A stretch of 36,499 nucleotides of DNA from Sedimentisphaerales bacterium. Its GTDB lineage: Bacteria; Planctomycetota; Phycisphaerae; Sedimentisphaerales; Anaerobacaceae. Location: assembly GCA_030603595.1 (NCBI GenBank), contig JAUVXL010000010.1, positions 1-36,499 of the forward strand, written 5' to 3'. Positions within the stretch are counted from its first letter, which is position 1. Each line of letters begins with the position of its first letter. Both the position numbers and the translations under genes were made by a program. Shown piece after piece: positions 6,780-14,313 of the stretch. The notes beneath the pieces were generated by a model, which was given only the letters and a program-made list of their open reading frames with translations, was not told the DNA's origin and searched no databases.

Positions 6780-9700
6780 TTACTGGTCCAGTCCCTCCAG
6801 AGCTGTGTTCAAGTCTCCGATGATCTTCTCCAGCTTCTCCCTCGGCCCTTCAATAGCCGCTCTTGTGACATCTGAGATATCCTCCATTTTCTCGTCTATG
6901 ACGCGAGGCGTCATAAAAACCAGCAGTTCGCTGTTGGACTGAACGATCGCTTTGTGGCGGAACAGACCGCCCACCAAAGGTATATCGCCCAATCCGGGGA
7001 TCTTGGTCTTGACAAGGCTGTCCTTCTGGAAGAGTATGCCGCCGAGAAGAAGCGATTGCCCATCCTCGACGATCATATTGGTAGTAGTCTCCATCTTGCT
7101 CCTGACCGGCTGGTTAAGTAGAATTTCGGAGGTAACCTGAGATATCTGAACGTTGACAATCATATCCACCTTGTTCTCCGGAGTGATGCTGGGCCTGACG
7201 CGGAGCTCCATGCCAACCGGCTCATAAGTGATATTCTGCGTCGAGCCGCCGGTGGTCGTATACAACGTCGTCGCGCTCTCGAGAAACGGCACCATAGTGC
7301 CCTTGAAGAAGCTGGCCTCTTCGTTGTCCTTGGTCCAGAGCGACTGCTGGTTCAGTATCCGGGCGTCCGTGTTCTTGACGAGGAAATCAACCAAGGCATA
7401 AACATCGGTTCCGATGCCAAAGACTGTGCCTGATCCCGTGGCGCCGATTCCCGCACTGGTATCACTGGTATCAACGGTGGCGGCTATTGTCCCGGCCGCA
7501 CCGCCGCGCGTCCCGATACTCGTAAGGTTGGACAGCGCCACCATTGCATTTTCACCCGGCGTTCCAAAGGCCGACGGATCGGTTGCGAACTTGACGCCGA
7601 GAGAGGTCATCTTGGTGTGTTCAACCTCGACAATTATGGCCTGGATCAAGACCTGTTTGCCGGGGACATCGAGCAGGTCGATCAATTCGCGTATCTCGTC
7701 CATGAATTCCGGCGGCGCGAGCACCATTATTGATTTTGTGTGAGGCTCGGGAACGAAACGTATCCTCCCGATAACGTTGCTTATCGGCATATTCTCATCG
7801 AGCTGCCCTCGGGCACCTGACCCGGACCAAGGTGGAGTATAGTCGGTCGCGGCATTATTGCTGCTGGAGTCGCTGCTGCTACTGTCGCTGCTCGAAGACT
7901 CATCCATCGCAGATGCTTGGCTCAGTCCCTGCGTCGTCAGGCGGATTCTGGCCTGCTGGCCCGCTGAGACGAACATGGCGTTGAGGCGCTCGCTGAGGTC
8001 TTCGACGTCCGCATATTTAATCTCTATGACCTCGGGTATTTCCCCCATTTCCTCTCTGTCGAGATCGAGTATTAACTGCTCGATAACGTCATAAGCCTCC
8101 GGGATCTTGCTTATTACGATTATCTTCTTCGTTCCGGGGACGTACTCGAAAGTCAACTGACCATAGAGCGGCCCGACGATCTTCGCTTGGCTCTCGCCGC
8201 CGCCGCGCCCGAAAATAAGATCAAGCATAGACGTCCTTGAGCTTGTCTCCTCGCTGAAGAGCTTTTTCAGCAGATCGGCCATCTCCATGGGGTCGGAATT
8301 CTTAAGCTCGATTATTCTCGGCCTGACCGATTCGACGTCGATAGGCTTATCCCACTCTTCAATCTGCTTTGCAACCTCTTCCATCCTCTCAGGCGACGCA
8401 ATAACTGTAACCTGCTTGAGGGTAACGTAGGATATCACTTTAACCTCGTCGGTCGATGGCGACGAACTTCTGTTTCGGCTGCTATAACCGCCAAACCTCA
8501 AATAAGGTGAAGACGACGAAGCCGTCTCGCTGAAAAGTTCCTCTATCATCGTCTTAATCTGGTCGGGGTCGGCGTATTTCAGGAGAAAATGCTTCGTCTC
8601 GAACATCCCGGGCGGAACATCTATTTCCAGAATCATCTTCTTGACTATCTCACGGAGATCCTTCCTGCCGAAGACTATTACCTGTTTTGTCTGCCTGAGC
8701 GGCTGGATAAGAATGCTGGGCAGGAATTCGGTGCCGGGCAAGTCCCGGAAACCATCCCCAACGCTGTCTTCCACTTCTCCGGGATCTGCGTACCTTAGGT
8801 TGACAATCTCGTATTCCGACGCGACGGGCTCTTCCTTGTCGAGTTTCTCAATCCATTCGCCGATTCTAATCATGTCGTCCGCGGAGGCCCTCGCAATAAC
8901 CCACTTCCGCCTGGGTTCTGCAATAAGAATGATGGGCCCGCGAGTAGTGCCGACCACAATACTTGGAGCGCCCCCTGAGGAACCTTTGTTCGGGACCGGC
9001 TGCGGGTTGGGCCTCGGATAATATCGTCCCCCACCATAGCGGGGGTCTCTTCCTCTGTCGTAGCTCGACCCCCTGCTGGACCTGCCGCCGCTGCCGCCTT
9101 CGGCCAGCAATATATTCAACATTTGGACAATCTCGGAAGGATCGCCGTACTTAATATCAAAGACCTTGGTGACGGTCTGCTCGGCTGAGGGTACATCAAA
9201 TTGGCTGATAATGCGCTCGAGGCGCATCAGATTGGAGACGGTGTCGGTAACCAACAGGCTACCGGCATTCTCGTCGGCGGTGATGCTGCCGTGCTCGCCG
9301 ATCATAGGTTGGATTACAGATGACATCTGCTGCGCGCTATAGTTATCAAGCTGGAAAATCTTCTGAACGATCTGCTCCTTGTTCAGAATCGACGCAAGCT
9401 CCTCCTCAGCAGCCACAACAGGGACCCTCCCGAGCAGGGAATCCTCGCTGGACTTGAGAAAGATCGTATCTTCCGTCTCCTCGGCAGTGAAATTGTTCAT
9501 TTTCAAGGCACTGTAAATCATTGCCAGCGCCTTGCTTCTGGGCAGCTTGTCCGGCGCGTAGATGGTGAGCTTCACCTTCATCGCATCGTCGCTGGGGATA
9601 ATCGTCTTGCCGGTCCACCTCGCCAGCTTCTCCATGACGTTCTTCATCTCCACGCCCTTGAAATTCAGAGACTCCATCGGCTCGTTGGGCTCGACCGGCT

Positions 9701-9974
9701 TGTTCGGATCGACCGGCGCATTAAGATCTACGGGCGCATTGGCGTCTGCCGGCTCGTTGGGCTCGACGGTTTTGTCGGGCTTTTTCGGCGCATTGGGATC
9801 AGCAGGCGCATTGGCGTCCGTCGGCGCGTTCGGCTCGCCGACGACACTCGCATCAGGCGCACCGCGGACCGAACCATCGACGGGAGGGCGAATGCCAACC
9901 CAGTAGATAACGAATACGGATGCCAGAACAACTACAATCCACAATACTGCTTTTGACCGTTCCAATTTCTTCAC
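6780..9974 (-). CDS. gspD: type II secretion system secretin GspD, with extended N-domain array
   Basis: This 1064-residue outer-membrane secretin forms the exit channel of the type II system. The order is: an N-terminal hydrophobic helix (about 9-28) with no clear signal peptidase site; an Asn/Ala/Pro/Glu linker (47-99); an N0 domain (102-175); then N1-like modules at about 203-262, 267-382, 387-453, 458-543, 551-640 and 648-770; and a secretin barrel (775-1025, with VEVEHTKMTSLGVKF and VPGLGDIPLVGGLFRH-like signatures). Standard GspD has three N1-type modules (N1-N3); here I read six. Insertions rich in Gly/Arg (294-336) and Ser/Asp (691-705) interrupt modules. It is the last gene of the operon, followed by a strong terminator, whereas gspD is usually near the front. 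Module count is by eye. Confidence 0.93.
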   Translation of the reverse strand: MKKLERSKAVLWIVVVLASVFVIYWVGIRPPVDGSVRGAPDASVVGEPNAPTDANAPADPNAPKKPDKTVEPNEPADANAPVDLNAPVDPNKPVEPNEPMESLNFKGVEMKNVMEKLARWTGKTIIPSDDAMKVKLTIYAPDKLPRSKALAMIYSALKMNNFTAEETEDTIFLKSSEDSLLGRVPVVAAEEELASILNKEQIVQKIFQLDNYSAQQMSSVIQPMIGEHGSITADENAGSLLVTDTVSNLMRLERIISQFDVPSAEQTVTKVFDIKYGDPSEIVQMLNILLAEGGSGGRSSRGSSYDRGRDPRYGGGRYYPRPNPQPVPNKGSSGGAPSIVVGTTRGPIILIAEPRRKWVIARASADDMIRIGEWIEKLDKEEPVASEYEIVNLRYADPGEVEDSVGDGFRDLPGTEFLPSILIQPLRQTKQVIVFGRKDLREIVKKMILEIDVPPGMFETKHFLLKYADPDQIKTMIEELFSETASSSSPYLRFGGYSSRNRSSSPSTDEVKVISYVTLKQVTVIASPERMEEVAKQIEEWDKPIDVESVRPRIIELKNSDPMEMADLLKKLFSEETSSRTSMLDLIFGRGGGESQAKIVGPLYGQLTFEYVPGTKKIIVISKIPEAYDVIEQLILDLDREEMGEIPEVIEIKYADVEDLSERLNAMFVSAGQQARIRLTTQGLSQASAMDESSSSDSSSSDSSSNNAATDYTPPWSGSGARGQLDENMPISNVIGRIRFVPEPHTKSIMVLAPPEFMDEIRELIDLLDVPGKQVLIQAIIVEVEHTKMTSLGVKFATDPSAFGTPGENAMVALSNLTSIGTRGGAAGTIAATVDTSDTSAGIGATGSGTVFGIGTDVYALVDFLVKNTDARILNQQSLWTKDNEEASFFKGTMVPFLESATTLYTTTGGSTQNITYEPVGMELRVRPSITPENKVDMIVNVQISQVTSEILLNQPVRSKMETTTNMIVEDGQSLLLGGILFQKDSLVKTKIPGLGDIPLVGGLFRHKAIVQSNSELLVFMTPRVIDEKMEDISDVTRAAIEGPREKLEKIIGDLNTALEGLDQ
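9678..9836 (-). repeat. low-complexity repeats coding the Asn-Ala-Pro linker of GspD
   Basis: This stretch encodes GspD residues 47-99, a run of degenerate 4-7-residue units such as DANAP, DPNAP, VEPNEP and DPNKP. At DNA level short GC-rich units recur (for example GGCGCATTGGC-like words), so length variation by slippage is likely between strains. The linker separates the membrane helix from the N0 domain. Confidence 0.75.
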
Positions 9975-10044
9975 CTCATTTCAATGACAGATTCGCTCTG
10001 TCAGTGTCGGACTCATCTTACGTCGGAGTCATCAATGTACGTTT

Positions 10045-10626
10045 TCAATTCGCAGGAGGATTATCCTGGTTTTCTTCCGTCGTTCCTCCCCTTTCGTCTC
10101 TGCGTATAAGCTCTCCATCCGGAGGACGTCTGTCAGATCCTCCTCTATCGCCCCGCCGCCGGTCTCCGAATTTTTGGCGCATTTCCTCTCGGTCTTTTTG
10201 GCGTTCCTCTTCGGACATATTCTCGAATCTATCCCTCATTGCCTGTCTTTCTTCATCGGACATTCCCGTTCCGCCCGGCCTCCTGCCGCCGCCCTGCCCG
10301 CGGGTCCCCGCATCAAACCTATTACCCCTCTCGGCCATGGACTGACGCCTTTCCTCCTCGGACATATTCTCCCATCTGTCCCTCATTTGTGCCCTTTCCT
10401 CTTGCCTTTCGGCCCTTTGCTCGTCAGTTAGGTCTGCAGATCGTCTTCTCTCACCGCCGCCGGACAGTGCGGCCTTCTCGCCCGGTTGTTTTACATTAGG
10501 CTCTGCCTGGACCGCTTTTTCGGCGTGATGGACTCTGAACTGCTTCACCGAAAATCCCACCCCCAAAGCAGCCAGCAGCATCACAACTGCAATGATTACC
10601 GATATTAATGTGCTTGCCTTTTTCAT
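10045..10626 (-). CDS. single-pass membrane protein with MSEEER-type Arg/Glu repeats, T2SS operon
   Basis: This 193-residue protein is not a named family that I recognise. It has one N-terminal membrane helix (about 6-28) and a long, very charged, probably helical outer part. It contains units of the form (D/E)NMSEEERxxxRxRF, at about residues 70-100 and 125-155, broken by Gly/Arg/Asp-rich linkers, and ends in an Asn/Pro tail. The same units occur in the tail of the GspC-like protein encoded just upstream, 30 nt away. Its place between the GspC-like genes and gspD suggests a periplasmic part or assembly factor of the secretion system. Such Glu/Arg helices can also resemble Spy/CpxP-like metal-responsive chaperones by composition, so the role is open. 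RBS AAGGGG precedes the ATG. Confidence 0.75.
   Translation of the reverse strand: MKKASTLISVIIAVVMLLAALGVGFSVKQFRVHHAEKAVQAEPNVKQPGEKAALSGGGERRRSADLTDEQRAERQEERAQMRDRWENMSEEERRQSMAERGNRFDAGTRGQGGGRRPGGTGMSDEERQAMRDRFENMSEEERQKDREEMRQKFGDRRRGDRGGSDRRPPDGELIRRDERGGTTEENQDNPPAN
10204..10386. repeat. 36-bp direct repeats coding MSEEER units
   Basis: A 36-bp unit occurs at 10204-10239 and 10351-10386 (both containing TCGGACATATTCTC), and again, diverged, at about 10780-10815 in the neighbouring GspC-like gene. Conservation at the DNA level, beyond what the protein needs, points to recent duplication or recombination between the two genes. Confidence 0.7.
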
Positions 10627-10656
10627 TATTTTTACCCCTTAATACTGGCCATATTA

Positions 10657-11424
10657 TTACCGCCTGCCTCGACCGTCGCCAGACATGCGGAGTGCGGGCC
10701 CGCCGCCGGGGCCGCCTCGACCGCCGCCCGGTCCGCGTCCACCGAATCTTCCTCGCATTTCGTTCCTGAACGCCTCCCTCTCTTCGGGCGACATATTCTC
10801 GAACCTCGCCCTCATCCCCTCCATTCTCGCCCTCATCTGGGCCCTTTGTTCTTCCGACATATCGCCGAAGCCCCCGCGTCCGGGTCCGCGTTCCGGACCC
10901 GTCCCGGGCGTCTCGGCCCTCTCCGGCCGCGGTCCTCTGGACTCGCCGCCCTTCTCGCGTCCTCCGCGCCCCGACGGGCTTGACGAATCGCCCCCCGAGG
11001 CAATCGGAGCAAAGTATTTCTCCTTGCCGTCCCATTCGATCTTGACTTGCGTAGCCTCAACGGCAATGACCTTGGCATCGCCTATCTTGTCGCCGACCTT
11101 GTACCACTTGTCCTTGATGAGGGCCTCTTCGCCCATTATCCCAAGCACTGCGCTTACAGGGTGGCGCTTTGGCGGAACCGGGACAAAGAGGTTCTTCTTC
11201 TTTATCGCATCGGCAATTTTCTTGAAACCAGCCAGATTCTCCTTAACGAGATTAGGGTCCGCCTTGTCCTGATCGACGGCTTTTGCGACGATACTTTGCG
11301 CTTCGGCCGACGTACTGTGGTAGTCCCAGAGCTTCGCAACTGTCAGGATCGCCAACAAAGCAGCGACACCAAGCAAGGCACGAGGCGCCAATCGCTCATT
11401 TTCTTTTAGATAGTCAAGCTTCAT
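10657..11424 (-). CDS. GspC/PilP-like inner-membrane protein, copy 2, with MSEEER tail
   Basis: A 255-residue single-pass protein: membrane helix at about 15-33, a periplasmic helical segment, and a beta-rich HR-like domain (about 90-140: HPVSAVLGIMGEEALIKDKW, VGDKI, WDGKEKYFAPI) like that by which GspC contacts the secretin N0 domain. After residue 145 it changes to a low-complexity tail with DMSEEQRAQMRAR and ENMSPEEREAFRNEMRGRFG units and Gly/Arg/Pro runs. The first 140 residues match the protein encoded just upstream at 97 positions by my count, so the pair is a tandem duplication. The tails are not alike in detail. GspC assignment is by domain pattern and operon position; no PDZ domain is visible. 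Confidence 0.75.
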   Translation of the reverse strand: MKLDYLKENERLAPRALLGVAALLAILTVAKLWDYHSTSAEAQSIVAKAVDQDKADPNLVKENLAGFKKIADAIKKKNLFVPVPPKRHPVSAVLGIMGEEALIKDKWYKVGDKIGDAKVIAVEATQVKIEWDGKEKYFAPIASGGDSSSPSGRGGREKGGESRGPRPERAETPGTGPERGPGRGGFGDMSEEQRAQMRARMEGMRARFENMSPEEREAFRNEMRGRFGGRGPGGGRGGPGGGPALRMSGDGRGRR

Positions 11425-11477
11425 AATAAACCTATTCCTGTCAAATCAATTGTTTCGCCATCGCACTTACAATTCCC

Positions 11478-12233
11478 TCAGCCACCCATCTCTCCATCAG
11501 GCATAGCCTCCAACTGCGAAAGCATTTCGCTTCTTTTTTCATCCGATGCATTGTTCCACTCGGCCATGCCTCTGCGCTTATCTTCCTCCGATGCATTACT
11601 CCACATCTTGAGTATTTTCCCTCGCAGTTTTGCCGACAGCTTCACTCCCATCCACCCAAGCGGATCGTTTGCGCCGGAAGACACGCTCACTTCTGTCTTA
11701 ACACGCTTAAGCTTCGAAGCCAGCTTCTTAGGCTTCTCCTTTTTGTTTTTCTCCTCCGACGCGATCTCCACTTTAGCGAGCGGCTTGGGGGCCGAAGCGG
11801 TCATCGCACTGATGGGAGCGAAGGCCTTTTCCTTCCCGTCCCACTTGATCTTGACGAAAGTCGCCTCAATAGCGACAATCTCAGCGTCTGAAATCTTATC
11901 GCCGGCCTTGTACCACTTGCCGTTTATCAGCGCCTCGCTGCCCATTATCCCGAGAACGGCGCTCACAGGATGATGCTTTGGCGCCCGCGGCACAAAGAGG
12001 CTCTCTTTCTTCAGCGCATCGGCAATCTTCTTGAAACCCGCCAGGTTCTCCTCGATCAGCTTTGGGGTGGTCTTGTCTTGATCAACGGCTTTTCTGACTA
12101 TGCTCTGCGCCTCGGCCGACGTCGTATAGTAGTCCCTCAGCTTTGCAAGAGCCAAAACCGCTAACACAACAGAGACGCCGAGCAGCACTGGCCGGACAAG
12201 ATGCTTGTTGTTTTTGAAATAGTCAGAATTCAT
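11478..12233 (-). CDS. GspC/PilP-like inner-membrane protein, copy 1
   Basis: A 251-residue paralogue of the next gene. It has a membrane helix at about 15-32, a helical periplasmic stretch (AEAQSIVRKAVDQDK, ENLAGFKKIADAL) and an HR-like beta domain (HPVSAVLGIMGSEALINGKW, AGDKI, WDGKEKAFAPI). This pattern (a mature inner-membrane anchor, then a GIMGxEALI...VGDKI...V.KI.WDGKEK module) is that of the GspC/PilP group, which bridges the inner-membrane platform and the secretin. The tail is Lys/Ala-rich and ends with degenerate NASEEDKRRGMAEWNNASDEKRSEM units, a weaker form of the MSEEER units of its neighbours. The gap to the paralogue is 53 nt. Confidence 0.75.
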   Translation of the reverse strand: MNSDYFKNNKHLVRPVLLGVSVVLAVLALAKLRDYYTTSAEAQSIVRKAVDQDKTTPKLIEENLAGFKKIADALKKESLFVPRAPKHHPVSAVLGIMGSEALINGKWYKAGDKISDAEIVAIEATFVKIKWDGKEKAFAPISAMTASAPKPLAKVEIASEEKNKKEKPKKLASKLKRVKTEVSVSSGANDPLGWMGVKLSAKLRGKILKMWSNASEEDKRRGMAEWNNASDEKRSEMLSQLEAMPDGEMGG

Positions 12234-12279
12234 ACGCTCTGCGACTGCCTTTCAAGCCGCTCCTTTCGCGCCGGGCCTC

Positions 12280-12801
12280 TTAGCCCGGCAGATACGCCGT
12301 CGAGACCGTCAGGTCCAACTCCACGTCCTGCGGTTTACTCTTGTCACATTTCATCTTAAACACTTCTACGCCCACCAGGTGCGGGTTTTCGTTGAGCCTG
12401 GCAAGAAAATCCAGCACCTGAGTGAATTTACATTTCGCCTTGCACTGTATGTTCATGAGCTTATAGTTCTTATACAACGTCTTCTTTGTGGTTACGACTT
12501 TCAGCGGTTCATGCTTTATCCCGGCCTTTTTCAATTGATCCACAAACTTGTCCCTGAACCGATTCTTCTGGGCTTCTTCTTTCTCGGGCATCTCGAAGGC
12601 CGGCACTATTGACAGCAGCCCCGCCTGCTTGGAATCACTCAAAGTGATATCACCGAGTTGGACCTCTTTCGTCTTGACCTCGGCTCTGACGTCCGACCAG
12701 TTCTCAAGCAAGGTTCCGCCATAGTAAAACACCAAAATGGCAACCACGCAGATGCCGCCGATCTTCAAAATTCGTATATCTCTTTCGCTTGGTTTCTGCA
12801 T
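12280..12801 (-). CDS. gspM: GspM/PilO-like assembly platform protein
   Basis: A 173-residue bitopic inner-membrane protein: short cytoplasmic N-terminus, membrane helix at about 12-30, a coiled-coil-like stretch and a ferredoxin-like alpha/beta domain (about 85-170). The motif TQVLDFLARLNENPHLVGVEVFKMK is typical of PilO/GspM, which dimerises with PilN/GspL-type partners in the platform. It follows gspL by 27 nt, the expected partner. Sequence conservation in this family is low, so the call relies on size, topology and position. Confidence 0.75.
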   Translation of the reverse strand: MQKPSERDIRILKIGGICVVAILVFYYGGTLLENWSDVRAEVKTKEVQLGDITLSDSKQAGLLSIVPAFEMPEKEEAQKNRFRDKFVDQLKKAGIKHEPLKVVTTKKTLYKNYKLMNIQCKAKCKFTQVLDFLARLNENPHLVGVEVFKMKCDKSKPQDVELDLTVSTAYLPG

Positions 12802-12828
12802 TATCTTCTCGCTGAATCTACATTACTG

Positions 12829-14313
12829 TCATCTTCGCGCCTTCTTGTCACTGAAATTCTTGTATCTGAACTCAATAGAGAATTTGTACTTCTTGCTCTT
12901 CGCGTCATGCGACTGACTTTGAATCTTCGCGTCTTTTATGTACTTGTTGGCATTAAGGTCTTTCTCGAACTTATAGACCTGGTCCTGTCCAGGCGATTCG
13001 CCCGAAATGCTGGCGAACTGGCCCATCTTGAAATCGATTTCCTGAAGCTTAATTCCACTCTGAGCGATGTCGTTGACAAGCTTTATCAGGCCGAGCATAT
13101 CGGGCCTTTGGGCGGCAATTGCCTTTCTAAGCCCCTGCCGATTCATAAGCTCCTTCATACCGGTGTCGGAAAAATCCTTCTCGGCAAGGGCCTTCGCGAT
13201 AGCCTTGTCGATTGCGCCGGGCTTGGCCCTATCGACGGCGTACGAGACCACAAGGAGCACAACCAGCATCGCACCGGCAATAACAACAGCGCGCTTCACC
13301 GAAGATAACAGGGACTTCTCGCCCACCTTCTCAAAAGGCCTGTACAATCGCTCGAAGATGTTGAGTTCATCCCCGCTCGCTTCCAGAGCGGCAAGACCAA
13401 GACCGATAGGCAGGCGATAGTCGTAAACGCCATCCGCATCGAGTCCGCCGTCTTCGACCATTTGACCAATATCGGGCATGACTGCTCGAGCGTTCAAGCC
13501 GGCCGATTCCAGAGCCGCCACCATTGTCTTTATCGCATCGCCGCCGTCCGAGAGCACGACTATCGGCAACTCGCCCGAGTCGCCATAGCCGAACATCTCC
13601 AACACGCTGCCTACATCACGGACGAATCTTTCAGTGGCCTCCGTCTCCACACGCCCGGCAGAGAAACCTTCCGTACCCATATCCAGAACGACGGCATTCA
13701 CCAATGCGCCGTCTTCAACCAAGCAGATTTGGCAGTTGTCCGCCGCAGCACTAATTACCACGGCGATCTTGTCGTCCCCTCCAAACAAGCTGCGCCAGGC
13801 CTTGACTATTCCCTCGCAGTCCAGCATTATTTTGGCTGGCGTGATGCCTCTGACATTTTCGATAAAGGCTTGCAGATGTTCTGTTCTCGCCGCGGCCATA
13901 GTCACGGGCATCTGCCCGTTGGTGGCATGGCCGGACCGCCAGACAAGCTCCATCTGGTCCGCGGATAAGGGCAGCCGACTTTCGGCCTGCAGACGCACGA
14001 TGGACTCAGTCTCGCCGAGGGCCGCGGCAGGCACCTCAATACGGTTGAATACGACGCCGGCCGAACTGAATCCGGCAACCACGCTTTTGCGACCGTCGCC
14101 TACGGTCGGATCAACAGGCCCTGTCGCCAAACCGCAATCTCTGGCGAACTGCACCCAATCGGCTTGTTTGTCTTTGCCGGTCTGTGTCCAAAGAACCTCG
14201 AATCGGGCGGCGTCTCGTCGAACCTCAACGGCCTGTAAGCAGCCCTCGGCTTGCGCTATCGCAACCACGGACTCTTGTTTCTGTCCACCAGCTTCCTTAT
14301 CCTTATCGCTCAT
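12829..14313 (-). CDS. gspL: GspL/PilM-N-like assembly platform protein
   Basis: A 494-residue protein with an N-terminal actin-like (PilM/GspL cytoplasmic) domain up to about residue 330, one membrane helix (about 340-362, VVIAGAMLVVLLVVSYAV) and a C-terminal periplasmic coiled-coil plus ferredoxin-like domain. The cytoplasmic domain of this family recruits the ATPase GspE; the periplasmic part pairs with GspM. The start ATG at 14313 shares one base with the gspK stop (TGATG); an in-frame TTG at 14316 is less likely, and GGGAG lies about 10 nt upstream. The large extracytoplasmic part makes it look like a PilM-PilN fusion, which is how GspL is built. Confidence 0.85.
   Translation of the reverse strand: MSDKDKEAGGQKQESVVAIAQAEGCLQAVEVRRDAARFEVLWTQTGKDKQADWVQFARDCGLATGPVDPTVGDGRKSVVAGFSSAGVVFNRIEVPAAALGETESIVRLQAESRLPLSADQMELVWRSGHATNGQMPVTMAAARTEHLQAFIENVRGITPAKIMLDCEGIVKAWRSLFGGDDKIAVVISAAADNCQICLVEDGALVNAVVLDMGTEGFSAGRVETEATERFVRDVGSVLEMFGYGDSGELPIVVLSDGGDAIKTMVAALESAGLNARAVMPDIGQMVEDGGLDADGVYDYRLPIGLGLAALEASGDELNIFERLYRPFEKVGEKSLLSSVKRAVVIAGAMLVVLLVVSYAVDRAKPGAIDKAIAKALAEKDFSDTGMKELMNRQGLRKAIAAQRPDMLGLIKLVNDIAQSGIKLQEIDFKMGQFASISGESPGQDQVYKFEKDLNANKYIKDAKIQSQSHDAKSKKYKFSIEFRYKNFSDKKARR

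Noticed and set aside
10496-11035. 179-residue Arg/Gly-rich ORF in another frame of the GspC-like gene
   Set aside because: Overlaps two supported genes and its composition is a by-product of their GC-rich repeats.
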